DNA from: Gallibacterium genomosp. 1
Lineage (GTDB): Bacteria > Pseudomonadota > Gammaproteobacteria > Enterobacterales > Pasteurellaceae
Assembly (NCBI RefSeq): GCF_000771875.1
Contig: NZ_JPXX01000017.1
Location: 1-55,304 of the forward strand
Direction of reading: 5' to 3'
Length of the DNA stretch: 55,304 bases
The translations under genes and the position numbers were made by a program. How positions within the stretch are numbered: position 1 is the first letter of the stretch; each line of letters begins with the position of its first letter. This document shows positions 1 through 9,197 of the stretch, piece after piece. The notes beneath the pieces are model-generated. The model was not told where the DNA came from, did no database searches, and was given only the letters and a program-made list of their open reading frames with translations.

Positions 1-16
1 TACTACTACTACTACT
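1..16. repeat. TAC trinucleotide repeat at window edge
   Basis: Five tandem TAC units followed by T, running into the left edge of the window, so the full repeat may be longer. The tract ends 9 bases before the -35 box of the adhesin promoter. Short tandem repeats at this position can tune transcription by slippage in other host-associated bacteria; that role here is inference. Confidence 0.7.
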
Positions 17-24
17 TTTCTATT

Positions 25-53
25 TTGACAACCTTGTATTTATTAGATAGTAT
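25..53 (+). promoter_or_regulatory. Sigma-70 promoter of the adhesin gene
   Basis: Perfect -35 hexamer TTGACA at 25-30, a 17-base spacer, and -10 TAGTAT (4 of 6) at 48-53. The predicted start site is near 60, leaving a leader of about 77 bases before the ATG at 137. No convincing ribosome binding site precedes that ATG. Confidence 0.65.
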
Positions 54-136
54 TCGCGCTATTGTGGATAGTTTAATCTATTTTCATTGTAGATAACTAT
101 AACGAATAGGGATCATCTTCAATTTTTATAGATTAG

Positions 137-3100
137 ATGGCACAAGAAAAACGTTAAATAAATTTATCATCAGCCAAAAAAGGCAAATATGTTGAATTAG
201 CTGTTGCTGGAGAAGAGTATCACGTTATAGACAGTGAAACGGGGAAAACTCCAGAAGATTTACAAGTTTCCCGTTCAGGCAGTGATCTCATCATAAAAAG
301 CAAAAAAGACAAGATTGAAGTTATCATAGATGAATTTTGGGGCGAATGCAGCGCAGAACAGCAATGCTTTGCGGTGTTTGACAGTGCGGCACAAGGCACA
401 GAGCAAGGCAAAGTAATCGTTACCCAAGTTGAAGCGGAAATGAGTGGTTTTAGTAGCAATGACATTGCCAGTGGAACGTTAACTACCAGCTTAGAAAATG
501 GACAAAGTTTTAGCCCTTGGGCATATGCAGCCGGTGCAGCAGCATTGCTCGGTGGTATTGCATTAGCCGCAGGCGGTGGAAGCAGTGGCGGCAAGGGATC
601 ATCCCATACTGGGGGGGGGTAGAAAGCACTCAGATTACCGCCGCCAAAGACGCAGTTAAAGCCGCCGAAGAAGCCTACCAAAAAGCCAAAAATCTTCTAG
701 ATAAAGCAAAAGAAGATAACCAAATCACAGCCGAAGAAGAGTTAGCCCTTAAAGAAGCAAATAAAGCAATAGAAGACGCAAAAACAAAGGCAGAAGAAGC
801 ACTAAACAACCTACCTAAAGATAAAGAACAAGAAGCACTGAAAGAAAGATTAGATGCAGTTAATCCCATTGAAATTCCAAAAAATAGTGGGGGTTCGTCA
901 ACAGATCCAGAACAACCAACTCCAACAGACCCTACAGACAATCAAGGCAACACAGGAAAAGACAAACCGGATGTTAGCGAACAGACTAAAAACGCTGAAA
1001 AATTAGTCAAGGCAGCAGAAGACGCAGAAAAAAAAGCGGAAGAAGCATTAAAAGAGGCTAATAAAGACGGCGTGATTTCTCAAGAAGAGAAAGATAAATT
1101 AGATAGTCTAAATGAAGAAATCACTAAAGCGAAAGAAGATGCATTAAAAGATCTACCTAATGGTAAAGACAAAGATGATTTAAAAGAGCGTTTAGATAAT
1201 GTTGATAATGTTAACGTGCCGACCGACAACGACAAGACCCCAGAGAATGGCGTACAAGATGATATTGATGCCAAAATCCAAGCCGCGGTCGAAGCGAAAC
1301 GTCTTGCAGATGCAGAAGCTGCGAAAGCGGATGCGGATGGTGATGGCGTGGTCAATCAAGCGGATGCCGATAGGGTAGCGAGTGCGGTAGCAGAGGCAAA
1401 CCAAGCGTTAGCAGAGGCGAAAGAGGCCGCAGAGAAAGCGATTGAGCAGGCGCCGGAAGCAAAACGCGAAGCATTAAACAAACAGCTAGCAGGCTTAACG
1501 CCGGCAGAAGTTGTGGTAAACGAACCACTTGCCTTTGATAGCGAATCGAAGACACCGGCTGTGTCTGTAGCAAACGGAGATAAAGTTATCCTTAATTTAA
1601 ATGGTAAGGCAGAGTCTGATCATCCAGCGGATACTTTTGATGGTAATAAAGCTACTTTGATCTTTGGTGATGCCACTTCACCTACTAAGAAAGTACATAC
1701 TCTGACTGGCGCAGGAAACGGTCGAATTGCGGTATATAATCCAAAACTTGACTGGGATATGCGTACTAGTGATGATGGTACTGGAGCGCAACAGGATCAC
1801 GCACCGGGTTGGGGTTATGATGAAGAAGCACTCCAACGGGATGCAAGCTATAATGGCTATAATCCTAATGACAATAGAGCTTATTTTTATAAATGGACGG
1901 GCGCTAGTGATGCTGCGGATATCATTCTTGTAGAGAATGTACAAACTGACCCTGATAATGGCGATACGAAAGTACAAGGTATGATTGCTTCGGAAGCAAA
2001 AGGTTCGGAAACAAAACAAGTTCGTTTTGCTCTTGATACGCTTGCTGGTGGCAATGATTATATTAAAGCCAAAGGTGTGGGCGGACACGTGAAAATTAAA
2101 ACTAACGAGGGTGACGATGTCATTGAGTTAGGTTATATGAATGGACGTAAAGGCGTTGGTGTGCCGTACTATGATGGTTCTAACCAAATTGATATGGGTG
2201 AAGGCAATGATAAATTGTTAGTAACGAGCCATTCCGCAGACCTAGGTGTTTGGCAGAATCTTTATGATAATGGTTCATTGTATTACACCAATGCGAAAAT
2301 CGATATGGGCGAAGGCGATAATGAAGTGAGTATTTCTCATAATATGATTGCTGGAGCTGAAGACGGTTCGGGGAACTATATTCGCTTTGGTGGCGGTAAT
2401 GATAAGCTTACCGTAGGTGGATATATAGGTGGTGAATCAGCATCCATCTATACTGGTTATAAATCTTCGAATATTATTGATTTAGGTGGCGGACATAATA
2501 CGGTTCAAGTGAAAGGCGGTCTTTATCAGCAAGATACAACTAAATTCCTAATGGTGTCCGATGGTTCAAGTGAAGTGACTTTTGACAAAGGAATTGGTGG
2601 ACGTTCCTCAATGATGATGGGGGATGGAGCTGATACGGTTGTTGTTAGAGGTAATGCTGAGTTTAATTCAGAGCCTTATTATTGGTTAGATGGTGCTTTT
2701 ATTAAAAACATGGAAATAGGTGCAAAAAATGATATGTACAAAGGTTTTTATGAAACAGCATTTAAACAAAAAGTAAGTGATAAATTGGTTTCTGCTATTG
2801 ATCGTGCCGGAGCAGGCAGTGAATCTGTATTAGGTGCAAAAGGTTTGAATCCAAATGAAACGAATATAGATAATGCAAAAGAAATTGGCACACGTATTGA
2901 CTTAGGCAATGGTGAAAATACATTATCAATTTCTGGTTCAGTATCGAAATTGAATTATATTGGTGGTGTTGATAGTGACGCTGTTACTCTTGGCGCAACA
3001 TCAGAGTCTCGTTTCTGGATGGGAGATGGAACTAATATGCTTTCATTAGGATCAAGCAGTAATGTTGGTTATTCCGGTGGTACTGGTACAGATACAATTA

Positions 3101-3918
3101 CGATTAAGGGTAATGTTAATAATAGTACCTTTAATATTGGTTCCGGTGATAACAGCATAACGATTACAGGTAATGCTGAACAAACTTGGATCGGTGTGAG
3201 CAACACTGCTCAAGGTTTTGACCAAAGTGGAAATGATACAGTAACGATTAGTGGTAGCCTCATTGGAAAAGGAATAGATAAGGAGGTTATCAATTTAGGC
3301 GCTGGTCAAGATAGGGTAACCATCTCAGGTAGGCTCCAAGACTCACTTATCCAAATGGGTGATGAGAATGATAGCATTACCATAAATGGTATTATCGATG
3401 GCTCAAATCGTATTGAAGCTGGTAGTGGTGATGATGTGATTACTGTGACCAATCAAATTACTAGTAGGAATACTCAACTTATTGGTGGAGAAGGTAATGA
3501 TACTTTCACTGTGCAGTACTTTAGAGGCGATAATCAGAATGCAGTATCAGGGGGAACGGGTACGGATACCTTAAATATTACAGGAAATAATAACCAGTTT
3601 ATCGTAGGATATAGCAGTGGATGGACTAATTTATGGTCGATTGAAGAAATTGTCTTTAAAGGTACTTCAGGAAGAAATACTATTCGTATTGATGACATGA
3701 GATTAACTGAAGACAATGGTAAATCGCTATATATTAAAAACCAATCTAGTTCAACAAATACTGTAGATATTAATGTAAGCGGAAGACAATCTAAAACAAC
3801 GCAGTATGAAGATAGAGATGGAGATGGTCACTCTGAGTCCTATAGTTATAAGGTTTATTCATTTAGCGGAGGATACACACTTTATATTGAAGATAGTAAT
3901 AATATTAAGGTCATTTAA
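137..3918 (+). pseudogene. BapA-like large surface adhesin, disrupted (nonsense codon plus G-tract frameshift)
   Basis: The reading frame starts at ATG 137 (MAQEKR), meets TAA at 155-157, then stays open (INLSSAKKGKYVELAV...) to TAG 620. A run of nine G at 611-619 shifts the frame; coding resumes in the other frame to 3918. One extra G, or two fewer, would join the frames as GGGGVESTQ. The protein at 35688-36266 aligns through the first stop with Q in its place, suggesting CAA to TAA. Order of parts: BapA-prefix-like beta domain; an Ala/Gly-rich hydrophobic stretch (about 515-580); three Ala/Glu/Lys-rich helical modules (about 630-870, 975-1225, 1255-1500) with acidic EF-hand-like loops such as DADGDGVVNQAD; then about 780 residues with recurring RTX-like turns (GGGNDKL, LGAGQDRV, GSGDDVI, GGEGNDTF). 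A type I secreted adhesin is likely; no type I exporter genes are in the window. It may be phase-variable rather than dead if the first stop is bypassed. Confidence 0.75.
611..619 (+). repeat. Homopolymeric G9 tract inside the adhesin gene
   Basis: Nine consecutive G. In the N-terminal frame they encode GGG and are followed directly by TAG. Insertion of one G (or loss of two) restores one continuous frame to 3918. Such tracts are classic slipped-strand phase-variation sites in Pasteurellaceae and Neisseriaceae surface genes. A sequencing or assembly error in the homopolymer is the main alternative. Confidence 0.8.
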
Positions 3919-3986
3919 TGTTTGATCACATTCAGGTTTGAATGTATTAAGTTTGAAAATACTTTTGTATAAATAAACTGATAATG

Positions 3987-4020
3987 AACCCATCAAGCTG
4001 AGCTTGGTGGGTTTTTTTTA
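3987..4020 (+). terminator. Rho-independent terminator after the adhesin gene
   Basis: Inverted repeat AACCCATCAAGC / GCTTGGTGGGTT (one G-T pair) with a 3-base loop, then a run of eight T. It lies about 70 bases past the adhesin stop codon. Confidence 0.85.
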
Positions 4021-4118
4021 AGATTTTGTTAGGTAGAAGGTAGTTCCTTTAAATTTAAGATGGCGACAAGTGGGGAAAGCTTCCTGTTGTGTTTGTGAAA
4101 TTTGAGAATAATTGGAGG

Positions 4119-5657
4119 TTAAATGGTGTTATTGATATTAGCGGTTAAACGCTGTAATAATCGATCCATAGCACGATAACCTAGTGCTTCAGCTAGATGA
4201 ATGCGTTGGATTTGTTCTTCACCTGCCAGATCGGCGATAGTGCGAGAAACTCGTAAAATACGATGATAGGCTCTAACAGAAAGCCCAAGTTTATTTAATG
4301 CATTTTCAAGAAAAATCGCATCATCTTGGTTTAATTTGCAATATTGTTCGATCTCTTTGCCAGATAAATGGGCATTAATTTTTCCGCAACGAGAGAGTTG
4401 TTTTTTCCTCGCCTGTATCACGATATGTTTTAATTTTTCACTGTTGTTTTCGTCTTTAGGCAATTGTTGTAACGTGCCTTGAGGCAATAAAGGCACTTCA
4501 ATTGAGAGATCAAATCGATCTAAAAAAGGGCCAGAAAGACGGTTGAGATAACGCATAATTTGTTGAGGAGATGTGCGGTTATGTGTGCCTTGGTAATGCC
4601 CTGTCGGGCTTGGGTTCATTGCGGCAATGAGTTGAAATTTTGCTGGAAAGGTAACTTTAGCTGCCGTACGAGAGATAATAATTTCGCCACTCTCTAATGG
4701 CTCTCGCAAGGCATCAAGCACTTTTCGATCAAATTCCGGTAATTCATCTAAAAAAAGTACACCATTATGAGCAAGGGAAATTTCTCCCGGTTTAGGAATA
4801 GTGCCGCCACCAACTAATGCTGTCATTGAGGCACTGTGATGGGGTGAGCGAAAAGGGCGTTGTTTCCAATGCTGATAATCCACACAACGTTGTACTAAGC
4901 TATTAATGGCAGCCGTTTCAATCGCTTCTTGTTCTGTCATCTCTGGCAATAGTGTTGTTAATCGACTTGCCAACATAGTTTTGCCTGTACCGGGTGGCCC
5001 TAAAAAGAGGAGATTATGCTGTCCGGCAGCAGCAATGAGTAAAGCTCGTTTAGCGTGTTGTTGTCCGATAATATCTGTCATATCCAGTAAATGGGGGTTT
5101 TTAGAATGGGAAACTGGCGGTAATTGTTGTGCTATCGGCAATTTTTGTTGCTGATTCAAAAAACTGACAACATCTAATAGCGAGTCGGCAAAATAGGTTT
5201 GTGTGTTGGCAACTAAGGTTGCTTCTTGAGCATTTTGTTTGGCGATAATTAATTCACGTTTAGCATTATTTGCGGCTAAGATAGCTGGAATAACGCCTTG
5301 AACACTACGTAACTTGCCTGTTAGTGCTAGTTCTCCAATAAATTCAAAGGATTGTAACTTTTGAGCATCGATTTGCCCTGAAGCTGCTAAGATACCTAAT
5401 GCAATTGGTAAATCAAATCTTCCTCCTTCTTTCGGTAGATCTGCCGGTGCAAGATTAACGGTGATTCGTTGAGTCGGATAGATAAAATTAGCATTCATTA
5501 ATGCACTACGAACACGATCTCGGGCTTCTTTTACTGTTGTTTCTGGTAGCCCAACCAAAGTTAATCCTGGTGCGCCGTTACTCATATGGACTTCAATTGT
5601 GATTAATGGTGCCTGCACTCCGATAGAGGCACGGCTGTAAACAACTGCTAATGACAT
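4119..5657 (-). CDS. comM: ComM, AAA+ Mg-chelatase-like branch-migration helicase of natural transformation
   Basis: 512 residues from the start MSLAVVYSRA. I chose this ATG because GAGGAA lies 6 bases upstream; an in-frame ATG four codons earlier lacks that spacing. Visible parts: N-terminal YifB/ComM domain (about 1-165, including the NLAPADLPKEGGRFDLP region), Walker A GPPGTGKT near 220, Walker B VLFLDE near 300, and the C-terminal Mg-chelatase helical region. In Haemophilus and Vibrio, ComM extends heteroduplex DNA after RecA invasion of transforming DNA; this function is taken from the family. A near-consensus CRP-S site lies about 81 bases upstream of the start with a -10 at 5690-5685, which fits competence-induced expression. 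The gene stands alone. Confidence 0.93.
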   Translation of the reverse strand: MSLAVVYSRASIGVQAPLITIEVHMSNGAPGLTLVGLPETTVKEARDRVRSALMNANFIYPTQRITVNLAPADLPKEGGRFDLPIALGILAASGQIDAQKLQSFEFIGELALTGKLRSVQGVIPAILAANNAKRELIIAKQNAQEATLVANTQTYFADSLLDVVSFLNQQQKLPIAQQLPPVSHSKNPHLLDMTDIIGQQHAKRALLIAAAGQHNLLFLGPPGTGKTMLASRLTTLLPEMTEQEAIETAAINSLVQRCVDYQHWKQRPFRSPHHSASMTALVGGGTIPKPGEISLAHNGVLFLDELPEFDRKVLDALREPLESGEIIISRTAAKVTFPAKFQLIAAMNPSPTGHYQGTHNRTSPQQIMRYLNRLSGPFLDRFDLSIEVPLLPQGTLQQLPKDENNSEKLKHIVIQARKKQLSRCGKINAHLSGKEIEQYCKLNQDDAIFLENALNKLGLSVRAYHRILRVSRTIADLAGEEQIQRIHLAEALGYRAMDRLLQRLTANINNTI

Positions 5658-5727
5658 AAAATTCCTCAATGCAAAATAAGGGCAAGCATAGAGAAAAAGT
5701 GCAAATATAGAAAAGCGTTGTGAGTAG

Positions 5728-5749
5728 TTTTGTGATGATGATCGAAAAA
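5728..5749 (-). promoter_or_regulatory. Candidate CRP-S (Sxy-dependent) site upstream of comM
   Basis: 22-bp imperfect palindrome; on the comM strand the halves read TTTTTCGATC and TCATCACAAAA around position 5738. The left half keeps the C6 G7 A8 T9 C10 bases of the Pasteurellaceae CRP-S motif (TTTTGCGATC, mirrored); the right half is nearer a canonical CRP half-site. A candidate -10, TATGCT at 5690-5685, puts transcription start near 5678, about 60 bases from the site centre, which is the usual CRP-S spacing. Confidence 0.65.
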
Positions 5750-5801
5750 AGAAAATTTTGTGATAATGATGGGCGCTATTTTCTACCCATCATTAATGAA
5801 A

Positions 5802-6764
5802 TTATTTAACTTCTACGCCTTTTGCTTGTAAGTCGGCGTGGTAGGAGGAACGAACGAAAGGCCCGCAAGCAGCGTGTTCAAAGCCCATCGCTTTTGCTTT
5901 GCTTCTGAATTGGTCAAATTCACTTGGTGGCACATAACGTGCTACCGGTAAGTGGTGGCGACTTGGTTGTAAATATTGACCTAACGTCAACATAGTGACG
6001 CCGTTATCGCGTAAATCTTGCATTACTTGCAAAATTTCTTCGTTGGTTTCACCTAAGCCAACCATTAAGCCTGATTTAGTTGGAATGTTCGGGAACATTT
6101 GTTTAAATTCGCGCAATAAGCGTAAAGACCATTGGTAATCTGCACCCGGACGAACTTCTTTATATAAGCGAGGAATATTTTCAAGGTTATGATTAAAAAC
6201 ATCCGGTGGATTTTGAGCTAATTTTTCAAGTGCAACCTCGATACGTCCACGGAAATCCGGCACCAAAATTTCAATTTTAATGTTTGGATTTAAGGCGCGG
6301 ATTTCTTTCACACATTCGGCAAAATGACCGGCTCCACCGTCACGAAGATCATCACGATCGACAGACGTGATAACCACATAGCGTAATCCCATATCGTGAA
6401 TAGTCTCTGCCAATTTTTTTGGTTCTTCCGGATCAGGCGGTAACGGTTTGCCGTGTGCTACATCACAGAATGGGCAACGGCGTGTACAGATAGCACCTAA
6501 AATCATAAAAGTTGCGGTTCCGTGATGGAAGCATTCAGCAAGGTTTGGGCAAGAGGCTTCTTCACATACAGAGTTCAAGCCGTTCTTACGCATTGCCTTT
6601 TTGATATTTAAGATTTTTTCAGTATTCGCTGGAAGTTTAATTTTCATCCATTCTGGCTTGGGTAATAGCTCTTGGTGCGGATCAATATTTTTTACTGGAA
6701 TAATTGAAGTCTTAGCGGCATCACGATATTTAACGCCACGTTCCATTTTAAACGGAGTGCCCAT
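5802..6764 (-). CDS. lipA: Lipoyl synthase (radical SAM)
   Basis: 320 residues, the normal length. LipA inserts two sulfurs into protein-bound octanoyl groups to make lipoyl cofactors for the 2-oxoacid dehydrogenases and the glycine cleavage system. Both iron-sulfur cluster motifs are intact: auxiliary cluster cysteines at about 67, 72 and 78 ([12 protein letters not shown]) and the radical SAM CxxxCxxC at 93-100 (CTRRCPFC). The C-terminal RSSYHAD serine motif is present. AAGGAA lies 7 bases before the start ATG. It follows lipB after 9 bases, so the two are almost certainly cotranscribed and act in sequence. Confidence 0.97.
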   Translation of the reverse strand: MGTPFKMERGVKYRDAAKTSIIPVKNIDPHQELLPKPEWMKIKLPANTEKILNIKKAMRKNGLNSVCEEASCPNLAECFHHGTATFMILGAICTRRCPFCDVAHGKPLPPDPEEPKKLAETIHDMGLRYVVITSVDRDDLRDGGAGHFAECVKEIRALNPNIKIEILVPDFRGRIEVALEKLAQNPPDVFNHNLENIPRLYKEVRPGADYQWSLRLLREFKQMFPNIPTKSGLMVGLGETNEEILQVMQDLRDNGVTMLTLGQYLQPSRHHLPVARYVPPSEFDQFRSKAKAMGFEHAACGPFVRSSYHADLQAKGVEVK

Positions 6765-6773
6765 ATTTTTTCC

Positions 6774-7484
6774 TTATTGTGTGTTGTCCAGACCATCAAC
6801 AAAGGTGAGTTGTTGATAGCCGATTAAGCGGGTGAAATGTTCGATTAATTTAGGTGCGACATCGGCACAGGTAATAGGTTCTTTAACAAAATCTTGTAGT
6901 TGACACATTTCCAAGCCGGCATAACCACAAGGATTAATGTTATGAAACGGCGAGAGATCCATATGAATATTGAATGCTAACCCGTGGAATGAACAGCCTT
7001 TACGGATACGCAAACCAAGAGAACAGATTTTTTTGCCGTTAATATAAACACCGGGTGCATCCGGTTTTGGATAGCCTTCAATGCCGTAATCAGCTAAGGT
7101 TTTAACTACACATTGTTCCAAGTCAGTAACAAGATCTCTTACTGAAAGTGGTGATTCTTTGCCGGATAATTTGTCGATTGCTTTGCGACGTTTAATATCG
7201 ACTAAAATGTACATAACTTGTTGACCCGGCCCGTGGTAGGTAACTTGACCTCCTCGGTCGGATTTAACAATAGGAATGTCGGTTTTGGTTAGAATGTGTT
7301 CCGGTTTACCTGCCTGACCTTGGGTAAACACCGGCGGATGTTGCACTAACCAAATTTCATCAATGGTGTCGGCAGTACGCTGATCAGTGAACTGTTGCAT
7401 ACGGTGCCAAATCGTATCGTAAGGTTGTACGCCAAGCTGACGAATAATCACTTTTTGTTCAATCTGTTCTATTGTACTTCCCAT
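6774..7484 (-). CDS. lipB: Octanoyltransferase LipB
   Basis: 236 residues from the start MGSTIEQ; the frame is open upstream, but that part runs through ybeD and has no homology I recognise. LipB moves octanoate from acyl carrier protein onto lipoyl domains, giving LipA its substrate. The [11 protein letters not shown] motif is at about 78-88, the catalytic Lys in [11 protein letters not shown] at about 152, and the catalytic Cys in [10 protein letters not shown] at about 186. It sits 13 bases after ybeD and 9 before lipA, the same order as in enteric bacteria. Confidence 0.96.
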   Translation of the reverse strand: MGSTIEQIEQKVIIRQLGVQPYDTIWHRMQQFTDQRTADTIDEIWLVQHPPVFTQGQAGKPEHILTKTDIPIVKSDRGGQVTYHGPGQQVMYILVDIKRRKAIDKLSGKESPLSVRDLVTDLEQCVVKTLADYGIEGYPKPDAPGVYINGKKICSLGLRIRKGCSFHGLAFNIHMDLSPFHNINPCGYAGLEMCQLQDFVKEPITCADVAPKLIEHFTRLIGYQQLTFVDGLDNTQ

Positions 7485-7497
7485 AATGCAACCTTGG

Positions 7498-7773
7498 TTA
7501 TAGCACCATTTTGACCAATTCAATTTCAGCCAATTCTTTATATAAACGTTCCACCTGTTCAATATTTTGTGCGTTGATGGTGATCGAAACCGAGTGATAT
7601 TTACCATTACGGCTTGGCTTTACAGACGGACTGTAATCGCCCGGTGCGTGCTGTTGTACGACGGCAAGGACACGATCGGTAAGTTCCGGATGTGCAAGCC
7701 CAACAACTTTATATGGGAAATCACACGGGAATTCGAGTAAATCTTTAAGTTTTGGTTGTTCTTGTTGTTGCAT
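7498..7773 (-). CDS. ybeD: YbeD/DUF493 family protein
   Basis: 91 residues from [10 protein letters not shown]; a good GAGGAA site lies just before this ATG, and an upstream in-frame ATG has none. The protein carries the conserved [20 protein letters not shown] core of the DUF493/YbeD family, an ACT-like alpha-beta fold whose precise role is not established. It lies between dacA and lipB, as in E. coli, and is likely cotranscribed with lipB-lipA. Confidence 0.92.
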   Translation of the reverse strand: MQQQEQPKLKDLLEFPCDFPYKVVGLAHPELTDRVLAVVQQHAPGDYSPSVKPSRNGKYHSVSITINAQNIEQVERLYKELAEIELVKMVL

Positions 7774-7915
7774 AATTTCCTCTCTTAACATTGATTTTAT
7801 CTTTGGATGCCGATTAATCTTGCCATTCACGACAGTAGAAGATTATTTTACAAATGGTAGTACAACGCTCTGAGCGTTATTCTGCAAATTAAAACATCCA
7901 ACAGATAATGGCATT

Positions 7916-7941
7916 TAACCCACCCTAAATAAGGTGGGTTA
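7916..7941 (-). terminator. Hairpin terminator downstream of dacA
   Basis: Perfect 9-bp stem TAACCCACC / GGTGGGTTA with an 8-base loop, between the dacA stop and the ybeD start. The U-tract is weak on the minus strand, so termination may be partial. A second small hairpin (AACGCT/AGCGTT) lies at 7863-7877. Confidence 0.6.
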
Positions 7942-7988
7942 GCAAAATTTCAAGTCGTGGTGTTAAAAAAGTGTTAAGGAAGACTTAT

Positions 7989-9173
7989 CTAACTAAACAT
8001 ACTTTTTACTGTAAGCACCAGCCAGTCCCACGCTTTGCCAAAGAAACCGGCTTCTTCAACATTGTTCATTACTTGAAGATCGGCTTTTTGAATATCTTTA
8101 CCATCAAGTTGATAAACGATAGAACCAACAACTTGCCCCTGTTTTAACGGTGCTTCAAGGAATTTTTGATTGAGTTGGTAGCGTGCTTTAATGGCTTGAC
8201 TTTTGCCTTTTGGAATAACTAAATAAACATCGGAAAGTGTGCCGAGTTTGATTTTGCTTTCTTTACCGTAATAAACCGGCTGTTCGGAAACAACTTGATT
8301 GGCAGCGAGCGGTTTGACATTCTCAAAATTCGCAAAGCCCCATTGCAATAGTTTTTTGCTTTCAATTTCACGGCCTTTAAACGAGTTGACACCCATCACC
8401 ACCGAGATTAAACGCATATTATTGTTAACTGCGGAAGCGACTAAATTATAACCTGCTTCATCGGTATGTCCGGTTTTTAAGCCATCAACGGTGAGATTTT
8501 TGTCCCATAATAAGCCGTTACGGTTAGGTTGTTTAATGTTGTTGAAGGTGAACTCTTTTTCGGCATAAATATGATACTCTTCCGGCAAATCACGAATAAT
8601 TCGTGCGCCGATAAGTGCCATATCACGTGAGGTGGAGTATTGGTTTTCGTGATCAAGACCGTGTACGGTTTCAAAGTGTGTATTCTTTAAGCCGAATTGG
8701 TCAACATATTGGTTCATCATATTGATGAAGTTTGCTTGCGATCCTGCCAAATATTTTGCCATTGCCACGCAAGCATCATTTCCTGAAGCAATAATAATGC
8801 CACGATTTAAGTCGGCAACGGAAACTTGTTGATTGACATTCAAAAACATTTTGGATGATCCCGGAAAATTTTTCCCCCAAGATTCTTCGTCAATCGTTAC
8901 CATATCGGTATTATGGATTCTTCCCTCTTTCAAGGCTTGACCGATAACATAACTTGTCATCATTTTGGTTAATGATGCCGGATAATGTTTCTGATCTGGG
9001 TTGAGTGCCGCCAACACGGCACCGCTATTGTAATCCATCAAGATATAGGTTTGTGCGTTAATTTGCGGTGGAGCAATATCATAAAGACCTTCCGCAAAAG
9101 CAACAGAGATACTGGAAAAACCGAGCAAACCGGCAAAGGCGAGTTTTTTCAGTTTTTTAGAATACAACGACAT
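7989..9173 (-). CDS. dacA: D-alanyl-D-alanine carboxypeptidase (PBP5/6 family)
   Basis: 394 residues. It trims the terminal D-Ala from peptidoglycan pentapeptides in the periplasm. An N-terminal signal peptide ends at VAFA|EG near residue 28. Active-site motifs are in order: SLTK at about 67-70, SGN at 130-132 and KTG at 233-235. A C-terminal amphipathic helix (AGFFGKAWDWLVLTVKSMFS) is the membrane anchor typical of PBP5/6. It is the last gene of the rsfS-rlmH-mrdA-rodA-rlpA-dacA cluster, 24 bases after rlpA. Confidence 0.96.
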   Translation of the reverse strand: MSLYSKKLKKLAFAGLLGFSSISVAFAEGLYDIAPPQINAQTYILMDYNSGAVLAALNPDQKHYPASLTKMMTSYVIGQALKEGRIHNTDMVTIDEESWGKNFPGSSKMFLNVNQQVSVADLNRGIIIASGNDACVAMAKYLAGSQANFINMMNQYVDQFGLKNTHFETVHGLDHENQYSTSRDMALIGARIIRDLPEEYHIYAEKEFTFNNIKQPNRNGLLWDKNLTVDGLKTGHTDEAGYNLVASAVNNNMRLISVVMGVNSFKGREIESKKLLQWGFANFENVKPLAANQVVSEQPVYYGKESKIKLGTLSDVYLVIPKGKSQAIKARYQLNQKFLEAPLKQGQVVGSIVYQLDGKDIQKADLQVMNNVEEAGFFGKAWDWLVLTVKSMFS

Positions 9174-9197
9174 TTTTTCTTCCTTACAAAACGTTAA

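Noticed and set aside
220-681. Minus-strand open frame opposite the adhesin N-terminus
   Set aside because: The plus strand encodes a domain homologous to 35688-36266; the minus frame has no family features.
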